From Saccharofermentans sp. (lineage in GTDB: Bacteria; Bacillota; Clostridia; Saccharofermentanales; Saccharofermentanaceae), in the NCBI GenBank assembly GCA_024403695.1, contig JAKSRI010000025.1, positions 1 to 38,938 of the forward strand: a stretch of DNA of 38,938 bases, written 5' to 3'. The notes beneath the pieces are model-generated. The model did not search any database and was not told the origin of the DNA. It worked only from the letters and a program-made list of their open reading frames with translations. This document shows positions 17,010 to 24,964 of the stretch, one piece after another (within the stretch, counting starts at the first letter, position 1; the number at the start of each line of letters is the position of its first letter). Made by a program: the position numbers and the translations under genes.

Positions 17010-17015
17010 AAAACT

Positions 17016-19172
17016 ATGAGTATGAATGAAGAATTTGCCAAGAAGACAAAGAAAAAGGTAATTGCTATTGCTTCTTCTGCAGTTGCTCTTGTTCTTGTAG
17101 TTGGTATCGGAGTTGGGGTTTTCGCCACTCAGAAAAATGAACGTACAAAGCGTTATAACCGCATGATTAAGACAGCAAAGAAGGATATGACTGAGCTCGA
17201 TTATGAGGAAGCTATTTCAGCTTATGAAGAGGCCATCGAACTCGATCCTACTAACGCTAAGGCTTATATCGGTCTTGCTGATGCGTATGCTAAGCAGGGT
17301 GATCTCGAGGCTGCTAAGAAGGTTCTCGAGGATGCTGAGAAAAATGTTGATAAGGATCAGATTCCTGATGTTGAGGATGCAAAGAAGCAATTGGAGAAAG
17401 AGCCAGTTGCAACAACACCTGCACCTACAACTCCAGCGCCAACAACACCTGCACCAGAAGCTACTACACCAGCTCCTTCAGAGTCAGATCCAGAGGAGAC
17501 AGATGCACCTGCACCAACTGAGACTGAGCCAACAGCTCCAGAATTAGTTATTGATCCTGAGTTGTCTGTTCCAGTAATCGAGTTGTACACATACTATCTC
17601 GAGAGTCATGCAGCTGATTTTGGAGGGTTCTCTACAATCGGTACAGTTAAGGGCGAAGATTCTTACGTAAACGATGGTGGTGAGTTCATCCCACCTGAGC
17701 TTGCAGATCTCTCTGATTCACTTAGCGGTATTGCTACATTTGCTCTCAGCGATGTTGATGGCGATGGCGAAGATGAGGCTATTGTTGTTAGCTACGACAA
17801 GAACGTAGAAAACAATCAGGACAATGAGTACACAGCAGTTGTTAAGTTAACAGTTCTCGATGTTGAGGAGAATATCGTTGTTGTTGCTTCTGAGTCTGTA
17901 AGTACAGTTGTAATCGGCAAGACTAATACAACGGTTGCTGTTTATACAGGAGACATTGATGGTAAGGCAGCAGTTGCAGTTACTACTGAGGCAGATATGC
18001 TTTATTACGATGTAAGCAGCAGTGCAGTAGTTGCTACTGATGGTTCTTTTGATCTTTCTGACGACAATATGTTGTATAAGAACAGCATTGTTTTCACAAC
18101 AGTTGATAATGCAGAAGACAGAACAGTTAAGTATGAGTCTGTAAGCTCCGAGTATGTTGATACATCTGACCTTGCAAATTATGAGGAGAGATATAACAAC
18201 CCAGTTGCAGAAGTTAAGGATGGTTATATCGTATTCGATGATGCATCTAAGGCAGCATATCCAGAGTTGGATAGTGCAGTTAAGTCATTGTGCGACAGCT
18301 TCTTGGGTAATTACGCTGTACCTGCAAATATGACAATCTCCATTGTTCGTTCTGATGCGAAGATTTTCAGCTTTGTTGTTAAGTGCGAGTATGACGATGG
18401 TTCTGTTCTTTATGATGGATGGTCATTAAATACACTTACAGGTGAGATTTATAGACCTGGAGATCTTATCGGTGATTCTGAGGGTCATTGTGTTATCGCT
18501 CCTGAGAACATTATGGTATTTGCAGCTGACGGTACTATTTCCTACGTAGTATTCCCTGAGCCACTCGTTGAGGATTTGGCCTACGCAGGAAACTACATGT
18601 ACAACGTAAATGACTTCATGCCTTACACAAATGTTGATGGAACACTTACTATCGATGTTGATGGTCAGATAATTACAATGGATTCCAGCAAGATTGATCC
18701 AGCTACTCTTGTTATCACTAAGGTTAAGTCTTATAGCGGCAAGTATGTCTATGTTTCTGGTAATGCAGCTGATGGTAGTGGAGCAATTGTTTACCTTGTA
18801 AATGGCAGCAATATTTCTGATTCAATGACATTTATGGTAAATCCATTTGCTAATTTCATCGGTCAGCCAGAGCGTTTCGCAGTTGAGAATAATTCTCGCA
18901 TTCCTTCTATCAAGGGTGCTGAGTACTACTCCATCGTTGATGACGGTGAGATTAAGTGCCTTGGTATCGCTCCAGCAAATGAAGTATCTGCGACAGTTCT
19001 CGAGGACGTACTTGTTTATAACCGTGATAAGGTAGAGTTCTTCCTTGCAGAGTACTCTCAGGTAACAATCATTTTCATCACTGATGATTATGCTGAGGTT
19101 GTTACTGATGATGGTATTGAGGGACGTATTGACCTTACAAATGGAATTGGTTCCGTATTGCAGATCGGATAA
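17016..19172 (+). CDS. Membrane-anchored TPR protein with large outer domain
   Basis: The 718-residue protein has a short cytoplasmic Lys-rich end, one membrane helix (about 15-36), then two tetratricopeptide repeats outside the membrane (DYEEAISAYEEAIELDPTNA, then AYIGLADAYAKQGDLEAAKK). A Thr/Pro linker (about 130-180, repeated APTTP) and a large unrecognised domain (about 185-718) follow. That domain contains a calcium-loop-like LSDVDGDGEDEAIVVSY motif (near 245-260), resembling the DGDG motif in the outer part of the cluster's phosphatase. There are no enzyme motifs. GAGGAG lies nine bases before the ATG. It is the last gene of the phosphosignalling cluster, ten bases before the convergent patatin gene. 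A role as outer sensor or scaffold is inferred from topology and neighbours. Confidence 0.82.
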   Translation: MSMNEEFAKKTKKKVIAIASSAVALVLVVGIGVGVFATQKNERTKRYNRMIKTAKKDMTELDYEEAISAYEEAIELDPTNAKAYIGLADAYAKQGDLEAAKKVLEDAEKNVDKDQIPDVEDAKKQLEKEPVATTPAPTTPAPTTPAPEATTPAPSESDPEETDAPAPTETEPTAPELVIDPELSVPVIELYTYYLESHAADFGGFSTIGTVKGEDSYVNDGGEFIPPELADLSDSLSGIATFALSDVDGDGEDEAIVVSYDKNVENNQDNEYTAVVKLTVLDVEENIVVVASESVSTVVIGKTNTTVAVYTGDIDGKAAVAVTTEADMLYYDVSSSAVVATDGSFDLSDDNMLYKNSIVFTTVDNAEDRTVKYESVSSEYVDTSDLANYEERYNNPVAEVKDGYIVFDDASKAAYPELDSAVKSLCDSFLGNYAVPANMTISIVRSDAKIFSFVVKCEYDDGSVLYDGWSLNTLTGEIYRPGDLIGDSEGHCVIAPENIMVFAADGTISYVVFPEPLVEDLAYAGNYMYNVNDFMPYTNVDGTLTIDVDGQIITMDSSKIDPATLVITKVKSYSGKYVYVSGNAADGSGAIVYLVNGSNISDSMTFMVNPFANFIGQPERFAVENNSRIPSIKGAEYYSIVDDGEIKCLGIAPANEVSATVLEDVLVYNRDKVEFFLAEYSQVTIIFITDDYAEVVTDDGIEGRIDLTNGIGSVLQIG

Positions 19173-19182
19173 TCGATATTAA

Positions 19183-20031
19183 TTAACTATTCAGGAAGTC
19201 TATGATTTTCGCCAGGTTGTTCTGTGCAACCTCTCGGCCGAGGTCGTAGACTTCCTTTAATTTGTCCGGATTATTTTCCAGAGCGCTTACCCCAAGTGCT
19301 CTTGGCGGACATAGAACAAACGCAGTTCCCTCTTTCGCGCGCTTTTGCACGAAAGCAGTCTCCGCGTTATACATGTCATGACGTGTTCTGATCGCCTCCA
19401 CCGCATTTGGATACTTAAAGAGAGCCGCCTTGATTATGGGCATAATCTTATAAGCGTGCTTAACATAGTCTGCAGGCTGGGTAAGGATGACCAGGCTTTT
19501 GTCGCAACCCTGCTCCTCGGCGAAAGCCAAAGGGATGGAGTCAGTAATGCCACCGTCAAGAAGCTTCTTGCCATCCACTTTAACGATTTTGGACGCAAGT
19601 GGCATGGAAGCAGATGCGCGCATCCACTCCAGGTCGTTGTAATCTGCTGTGTCCAGTCGCTTGTATAAAGGTTTGCCTGTCTCCATGTCGGTGACAACTG
19701 CATAAAATTCCATTGGGTTACTACGATATGTGTCGTAATCAAAAAGGTCTAGTTTCTCAGGGAGCTCGTGGTAGCAGAAGTCACCGCCATAAAGGTCGCC
19801 TGTGAGGAAAAGGGAACGCCAACTTCTGTAATGCCAGTTCTTCGCAAAACGCAAATTGTATCTGATCACACGACCTATCTGTCGAGATTTGTAATTGCAT
19901 CCGAAGGCAGCACCTGCGGATACACCTACTGCCATATCGAATTCAACATTATTTTCCATGAGTACATCAAGAATTCCAGCTGTGAAAAGCCCTCTCATTG
20001 CTCCGCCCTCGAGCACTAGTCCCTTTTTCAT
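19183..20031 (-). CDS. Patatin-like phospholipase family protein
   Basis: A 282-residue Ser-Asp hydrolase of the bacterial patatin family (RssA/YjjU-like). It shows the glycine-rich oxyanion loop GLVLEGGAMRGLFTAGILDV near the start, the nucleophile elbow GVSAG with Ser38, and the catalytic Asp159 in LLDGGITDSIPL. The length and the tail carrying LCPPRALGVSALENN are typical for the cytoplasmic YjjU-type branch. It probably cleaves acyl esters of phospholipids or lysophospholipids; the natural substrate is unknown. AAAAGGAC precedes ATG 20031. It is transcribed towards the phosphosignalling cluster and divergently from the ABC transporter. No terminator is visible in the ten-base gap at its end. 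Confidence 0.92.
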   Translation of the reverse strand: MKKGLVLEGGAMRGLFTAGILDVLMENNVEFDMAVGVSAGAAFGCNYKSRQIGRVIRYNLRFAKNWHYRSWRSLFLTGDLYGGDFCYHELPEKLDLFDYDTYRSNPMEFYAVVTDMETGKPLYKRLDTADYNDLEWMRASASMPLASKIVKVDGKKLLDGGITDSIPLAFAEEQGCDKSLVILTQPADYVKHAYKIMPIIKAALFKYPNAVEAIRTRHDMYNAETAFVQKRAKEGTAFVLCPPRALGVSALENNPDKLKEVYDLGREVAQNNLAKIIDFLNS

Positions 20032-20155
20032 AAATATGTCCTTTTTTATTAAATATTTTGTTTTAATTGTATATTCTGCTACATATTATCAGTTTAAGCA
20101 CAATTTTTGCCACACTTTGTGAGTTGTTTACTTCTTTTTATCGTGATAAAGTGTC

Positions 20156-22876
20156 ATGGTTATGCTTCAGATACAGAATATTTGTAAACAGTACAGAACA
20201 GGGGATCTTGTACAGGATGCGCTTAAGGACGTATCAGTAAACTTGAGGGATAATGAGTTTGTAGCAATTCTTGGACCATCTGGTTCCGGAAAAACAACGC
20301 TGCTTAACATTATTGGAGGACTTGATCGCTACGACAGCGGCAATCTCATTATCAACAATATAGCTACTAATCAGTACAAGGATAGAGATTGGGATTCATA
20401 TAGAAACCATACTATTGGTTTTGTTTTCCAGAGTTATTATTTGATTCCACATCAGACAGTACTTGCTAACGTAGAGTTGGCTCTTACATTGTCTGGTATT
20501 AGTAAAGAAGAGAGAAGAGAGCGTGCTCTTGAGGCTCTTGAGAAGGTTGGTCTTAAAGATCAGGCTCACAAGAAGCCAACACAGATGTCTGGTGGACAGA
20601 TGCAGCGTGTAGCTATTGCGCGTGCTCTTATTAATAATCCTAGTATTCTTCTTGCAGACGAGCCAACAGGTGCTCTTGATACTAAGACTTCAATTCAGGT
20701 TATGGATCTTCTTAAGGAAGTTGCCAAGGACCGTCTTGTTGTTATGGTTACACATAACCCAGAGCTCGCTGAGGAGTATGCTTCACGTATTATCAGACTT
20801 AAGGATGGAGTTATCACAGATGATACAGACCCATTCGAGCCTGAAGAGAATAAGGAAGAAGAGAAAGCTCCAGTTCATAAGAACATGGGTAAGTCTGCCA
20901 TGTCTTTTGGAACTAGTTTGCAGCTTAGCTTTAATAACCTTAGAACAAAGAAGGGAAGAACTTTCCTTACAGCTTTTGCTGGTTCTATTGGTATTATTGG
21001 TATCGCGTTAATTCTTGCTATTTCTACTGGTGTTGATAATTATATTGATGACATTCAGAGAGATACTATGACTTCGTATCCGATTACCATCGAGAAACAG
21101 GCTATGGATATCTCTTCCTATATTCAGGCTGCTCAGGATAATGATGAAGCTGAAGGCGAGAGCGTCGAAGATAATCGTGAATTAGACAGAGTTTATTCTA
21201 ATTCCAAGCGTCTTGAGATGGCTAGCAATATGGCAAATAGTATTACAACTAATAATCTTGCTGACTTTAAGAAGTATCTTGATGATGAGGATAGTGAGAT
21301 TAGAAAGTATCTTGGAGAGAGTGGAATTGTTTACTCTTACGATACAAGCTTTGATGTATACGCCATTGATAGTGAAGGCGAGTTCTTCAATACTAATCCA
21401 TATGCAGGTGGACAGACAATAAACAGCGCTATGGGTTCTTATTCAATGTCCATGAGTAAGAATCAGAACTTCACAGAAATCTTGCCTGGTGAAGGCGATA
21501 ACATGATTAGTAATCCAATTAAGGATAACTATGAAGTTATTAGTGGTAAGTGGCCAGAGAGCTATGATGAAGTTGTTGTTGTAATTAACAGACGTAACGA
21601 GATCGAGCTCACTACTCTTTATGAACTCGGATATCTTCCTCAGGAAGAGTATAGAAGAATGACCAATGAGTTCGTTGGAATGGATGCTATCGAATATGAT
21701 GATGTTGAATTCCAGTACGAGGATATTGTTGGCCATAAGTTCTATCTTGTAACAGCTGCAGATAACTACACGGAAAATGAAGATGGAACATTCAGCTACT
21801 ATGGCGATAACCTTATTAAGGTTGAGCAGAATAAGGATAAGGCTGTTGAGCTTACAGTATGCGGTATTGTAAGAAGAACTGGTGACGAGGGTGGAATCGG
21901 AGCTCCTGTTGGTTATACAAAGGCGCTTACAGATTACATCATTGATCACACATCTAACAGTCCAGTAGTAAAGGCTCAGATGGCAAATCCAGATAAGAAC
22001 GTTCTTACTGGTGTAACGTTCAGCCCAGTTTCAGATGAGGAGAAGATTGCTGCTGCTACAGAGTATCTTGGAAATATGTCTGCTGCTGATAAGAAGGACC
22101 TTCTTATGCAGATTGTAGTTTCCATGTATGGTAATTCTTCAGAGGTAACAGATCAGATTGATGCTATGACTGATGAGCAGGTTTCTGCTATGTTTGATCA
22201 GTCTATGGGCCAGATTTCTGACGATGATCTTCTCGGTTTCTACGATACATATGTTGCTGGCGGAAGTTATGATGAGAATATGACTTCTTTCGGATATGTA
22301 GATATTGATAGTCCTTCCAGAGTTCAGATCTACACAGACAGCTTCGAGAATAAGGATGCGATTGTTCGTTGTATTAACGAGTACAACGAGACAAAGGACG
22401 AGAATGACAAGATTGTATATACAGATTACATCGGACTTCTCCTTAGCTCTGTTACAACAATTATTAACGTTATCTCTTATGTACTTATTGCATTCGTATC
22501 AGTATCTCTTATTGTATCTTCAATCATGATTGGTATTATTACTTTCATCTCTGTATTGGAGAGAACAAAGGAGATTGGTATTCTCCGTGCCATTGGTGCT
22601 TCTAAGAAGAATATCTCTCAGGTATTTAATGCAGAGACCTTTATCATAGGACTTCTTTCTGGTCTTATTGGTATAGGTGTTACAGAATTGCTTCTTATTC
22701 CAATCAACATTATCATTCACCACATCGCAGAGAATAATAATGTTAACGCAGTTCTCGGAATTGTTCCTGCAATCATTTTGATTGTACTAAGTACAGTTCT
22801 CACACTTATCGGAGGAATTATTCCTTCTAAGAAGGCTGCTAAGATGGATCCAGTTGCTGCACTTAGAACAGAGTAA
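20156..22876 (+). CDS. ABC transporter, ATPase fused to FtsX/MacB-type permease
   Basis: A 906-residue fusion. The ATPase (about 1-225) has Walker [11 protein letters not shown]-loop FVFQSYYL, signature [15 protein letters not shown] and Walker [14 protein letters not shown] charged linker leads to the permease: a first helix ([20 protein letters not shown]), a very large outer region (about 300-755), then three C-terminal helices with the FtsX motif [20 protein letters not shown]. This is the MacB half-transporter layout, which works by mechanotransmission from outside rather than by a channel. In Firmicutes such proteins often export peptides or remodel the envelope; the substrate is unknown. 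The start could be ATG 20156 or 20162. There is no ribosome site, and a TAAAGT box lies next to the start, so the message may be leaderless. It stands alone ahead of the aro promoter. Confidence 0.92.
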   Translation: MVMLQIQNICKQYRTGDLVQDALKDVSVNLRDNEFVAILGPSGSGKTTLLNIIGGLDRYDSGNLIINNIATNQYKDRDWDSYRNHTIGFVFQSYYLIPHQTVLANVELALTLSGISKEERRERALEALEKVGLKDQAHKKPTQMSGGQMQRVAIARALINNPSILLADEPTGALDTKTSIQVMDLLKEVAKDRLVVMVTHNPELAEEYASRIIRLKDGVITDDTDPFEPEENKEEEKAPVHKNMGKSAMSFGTSLQLSFNNLRTKKGRTFLTAFAGSIGIIGIALILAISTGVDNYIDDIQRDTMTSYPITIEKQAMDISSYIQAAQDNDEAEGESVEDNRELDRVYSNSKRLEMASNMANSITTNNLADFKKYLDDEDSEIRKYLGESGIVYSYDTSFDVYAIDSEGEFFNTNPYAGGQTINSAMGSYSMSMSKNQNFTEILPGEGDNMISNPIKDNYEVISGKWPESYDEVVVVINRRNEIELTTLYELGYLPQEEYRRMTNEFVGMDAIEYDDVEFQYEDIVGHKFYLVTAADNYTENEDGTFSYYGDNLIKVEQNKDKAVELTVCGIVRRTGDEGGIGAPVGYTKALTDYIIDHTSNSPVVKAQMANPDKNVLTGVTFSPVSDEEKIAAATEYLGNMSAADKKDLLMQIVVSMYGNSSEVTDQIDAMTDEQVSAMFDQSMGQISDDDLLGFYDTYVAGGSYDENMTSFGYVDIDSPSRVQIYTDSFENKDAIVRCINEYNETKDENDKIVYTDYIGLLLSSVTTIINVISYVLIAFVSVSLIVSSIMIGIITFISVLERTKEIGILRAIGASKKNISQVFNAETFIIGLLSGLIGIGVTELLLIPINIIIHHIAENNNVNAVLGIVPAIILIVLSTVLTLIGGIIPSKKAAKMDPVAALRTE

Positions 22877-22889
22877 GTTCTAATAAATA

Positions 22890-22918
22890 TTGACACATAA
22901 AAATGAAGATGGTTTAAT
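22890..22918 (+). promoter_or_regulatory. Promoter of the aromatic amino acid operon
   Basis: TTGACA (22890-22895), a 17-base spacer, and TTTAAT (22913-22918). It starts 13 bases after the ABC transporter stop. Transcription should begin near 22925, giving an untranslated leader of about 175 bases that carries the attenuator. Confidence 0.75.
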
Positions 22919-22945
22919 TAACACAGCTTTTTAAGGAGAAAACTT

Positions 22946-23008
22946 ATGTCACGTAGCTCTTTTGCAAATGCATATTATTACTATTATTACTTTAGCGATA
23001 AGAAGTAA
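22946..23008 (+). CDS. Tyrosine-rich leader peptide of the aro operon
   Basis: A 20-codon ORF with AAGGAG eight bases before its ATG, encoding MSRSSFANAYYYYYYFSDKK. Codons 10-15 are six consecutive Tyr codons (TAT TAT TAC TAT TAT TAC), followed by Phe at 16; another Phe is at 6. It precedes a chorismate/tyrosine biosynthetic operon and a mutually exclusive antiterminator/terminator pair, so its role is to measure charged tRNA-Tyr (perhaps also tRNA-Phe) by ribosome stalling. The peptide itself probably has no other job. Its stop codon is two bases before the antiterminator's 5-prime arm, so a ribosome that reaches the stop would cover that arm. Confidence 0.85.
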   Translation: MSRSSFANAYYYYYYFSDKK

Positions 23009-23010
23009 TA

Positions 23011-23089
23011 GTGATTGTGCTACGGAGAAAAGTTAGATAGTAAATTTTATAAGGCGCCGCACGAATCACAACTCGGGCGGTGCTTTTTT
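23011..23089 (+). promoter_or_regulatory. Transcription attenuator: antiterminator and intrinsic terminator
   Basis: Terminator: GCGCCGC (23054-23060) pairs with GCGGTGC (23077-23083, one G-U), helped by an inner CGA/TCG pairing, followed by six T (23084-23089). Antiterminator: GTGATTGTGC (23011-23020) pairs with GCAC-G-AATCAC (23059-23069) as ten base pairs with one bulged G, consuming the end of the terminator's left arm and its loop. The two cannot form together. A ribosome stalled at the Tyr codons (22973-22990) leaves 23011-23020 free, so the antiterminator forms and the operon is read. A ribosome at the leader stop (23006-23008) covers it, and the terminator forms. Confidence 0.85.
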
Positions 23090-23101
23090 GTGAGGTAGAA
23101 C

Positions 23102-24100
23102 ATGATAGCAGTAATTAAGAAAGATGCGACAAGACAGCAGATTGATAATCTTGTTAACTGGTTTTCAAAGCAGGGATTAACAGTAAATGAATCTCAGGGA
23201 GATTATTGTACTGTTCTTGGACTTATTGGTGATACATCTGGAGTAGATATCGACTTGCTTCAGGGCCTTGATATCATCGAGACAGTAACACGAATCACAG
23301 ATTCTTTTAAGCAGGTTAATAAGAAGTTCCAGCCAGAAGCTACTATTGTAGATATTGGTGGTGTAAAAATCGGTGGTGGCAATTTTGCAGTTATTGCAGG
23401 TCCAAGTTCTGTAGAGAGCGAAGAGCAGATTATGATGGCGGCACAGATGGCAAAGGCTGGTGGTGCTAATATCCTCCAGGGCGGTACTTTTAAGTCCAGA
23501 ACCTCACCTTATGATTTCCAGGGACTTCACGAGGAGGGTATTAAGCTTCTCGTTCAGGCAGGTAAGAGTGTAAACCTTCCTGTAGTGACAGAGATTCTGT
23601 CAGTAGAGCAGCTTCCGCTTTTCGACGACGTTGACGCACTTCAGATTGGTGCTCGTAATATGCAGAACTATGAGCTTTTGAAGGCACTTGGAAAATCCAA
23701 TAAGCCAGTTATCCTTAAGCGTGGTCAGTCTGCTACAATTAAAGAGCTTTTGATGAGCGCAGAGTATATAATGTCTGAGGGTAATGAGAATATTATTTTA
23801 TGTGAGCGCGGTATTAGAACATATGAGACTTATACCAAGAACACATTTGATATTTCTGCTATTCCTACACTTAAGGAACTCACACACTTACCAGTAATCG
23901 CCGACCCTTCACAGGCGACAGGCAGAGCAAATCTAGTTAAGAAGATGGCAATGGCCGCTGTTGTGGCAGGTTCCGATGGATTGGAGATCGATATTCATCC
24001 TAATCCAGAGCAGGCGAAGAGTGACGCCGCACAGACTATTACTGGCGCGACATTTAACGATGTAATGGACGCAGTAAGTAAGACAAGAAGCATTTTATAA
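23102..24100 (+). CDS. aroF: 3-deoxy-7-phosphoheptulonate (DAHP) synthase, type I-beta, atypical active site
   Basis: A 332-residue protein with an N-terminal ferredoxin-like/ACT-like regulatory domain (about 1-70), as in Thermotoga DAHP synthase, and a TIM-barrel (about 78-332). Family landmarks include GARNMQNYELL, ILCERGIRTYE, DPS-x-ATG and IHPNPEQAKSD. The expected reaction is PEP plus erythrose-4-phosphate to DAHP, first step of the shikimate pathway, in the cytoplasm. Several usual active-site residues differ: the metal Cys of GPC is Ser102, the metal His of DPSH is Gln271, the metal Glu of VEVHP is Asp297, and the Arg and Pro of RGGAFKPRTS are Gln126 and Ser132. Asp308, Lys131 and Arg133 remain. 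It is therefore either an altered-metal enzyme, a divergent clade, or a regulatory/inactive homologue. Ribosome site TGAGGT. First structural gene after the attenuator. Confidence 0.85.
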   Translation: MIAVIKKDATRQQIDNLVNWFSKQGLTVNESQGDYCTVLGLIGDTSGVDIDLLQGLDIIETVTRITDSFKQVNKKFQPEATIVDIGGVKIGGGNFAVIAGPSSVESEEQIMMAAQMAKAGGANILQGGTFKSRTSPYDFQGLHEEGIKLLVQAGKSVNLPVVTEILSVEQLPLFDDVDALQIGARNMQNYELLKALGKSNKPVILKRGQSATIKELLMSAEYIMSEGNENIILCERGIRTYETYTKNTFDISAIPTLKELTHLPVIADPSQATGRANLVKKMAMAAVVAGSDGLEIDIHPNPEQAKSDAAQTITGATFNDVMDAVSKTRSIL

Positions 24101-24115
24101 TTGGGAGATAACAAT

Positions 24116-24964
24116 ATGAGCATTACAGTTGGCGTAGTTGGTTTAGGACTTATCGGTGCATCTTTCTGCAAGGCGTATAAGGAGTATTCTGACGCTACAG
24201 TATATGGATGGAACAGAACTCAGTCTACAGCTGAGATGGCAAAGATGCAGGGCGTAATTGATGATTATCTTACAGAGGATAATCTTGGCGAGTGCGATCT
24301 TGTTATTCTTAGCCTTTATCCAGCAGCTTCCATTAAGTGGATGGAGGAGCGTAAGGATAAGTTCAATAAGAATGGTCTTGTAATCGATGCCTGCGGTACT
24401 AAGAGAACTATCTGTGAAGAGGGTTTCAGAATTGCTGCTGAGGCTGGATTCGAGTTTGTTGGATGCCACCCAATGGCAGGAACTCAGTTCTCTGGTCTTG
24501 CATATTCCAAGCCTAACATGTATAAGGGTGCTCCAATGGTTGTATGTCCTAACAGATTCGATGATATGGATCTTATCGACAGAGTTAAGGAGCTTCTCGC
24601 ACCATGTGGATTTGGTAAGTTCCAGCTTAGCCACCCAGATGAGCACGACCGTATGATCGGCTTCACATCTCAGATGGCTCACCTTGTAAGTAATGCTTAT
24701 ATTAAGAGCCCTAACGCACGTAACCATAAGGGTTTCTCAGCCGGCAGTTATAAGGATATGACTCGTGTAGCATGGCTCAACCCAGGTATGTGGACACAGC
24801 TCTTCATGGAGAATAAGGATAATCTTATTTTTGAAGTGGACTTCCTTATCGAGGAACTTAAGAAGTACAGAGATGCCATGATTAATGACGATGATGACAC
24901 ACTATATAAGCTTCTTGAAGAGGGTAAGAATATTAAGGAAGAAGTGGATGGTAACGGAAAATGA
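24116..24964 (+). CDS. tyrA: Prephenate dehydrogenase
   Basis: A 282-residue NAD(P)-dependent enzyme that oxidatively decarboxylates prephenate to 4-hydroxyphenylpyruvate, the committed tyrosine step. The nucleotide fold begins at once (VGVVGLGLIGASFCKAY). The family motifs GCHPMAGTQFSG (catalytic His) and HDRMIGFTSQMAHLVSNA follow. The C-terminal ACT domain present in many Firmicute enzymes is missing, so tyrosine feedback by that route is unlikely. Start ATG 24116 has GGGAGATAAC upstream; the longer TTG reading from 24101 lies across that ribosome site. Its stop overlaps the aroB start by four bases (ATGA), indicating translational coupling. Its presence, with no prephenate dehydratase nearby, agrees with the Tyr-rich leader. 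Confidence 0.92.
   Translation: MSITVGVVGLGLIGASFCKAYKEYSDATVYGWNRTQSTAEMAKMQGVIDDYLTEDNLGECDLVILSLYPAASIKWMEERKDKFNKNGLVIDACGTKRTICEEGFRIAAEAGFEFVGCHPMAGTQFSGLAYSKPNMYKGAPMVVCPNRFDDMDLIDRVKELLAPCGFGKFQLSHPDEHDRMIGFTSQMAHLVSNAYIKSPNARNHKGFSAGSYKDMTRVAWLNPGMWTQLFMENKDNLIFEVDFLIEELKKYRDAMINDDDDTLYKLLEEGKNIKEEVDGNGK

Noticed and set aside
24143..24727. 194-codon minus-strand reading frame inside tyrA
   Set aside because: Antisense to a clear prephenate dehydrogenase; a codon-bias shadow.
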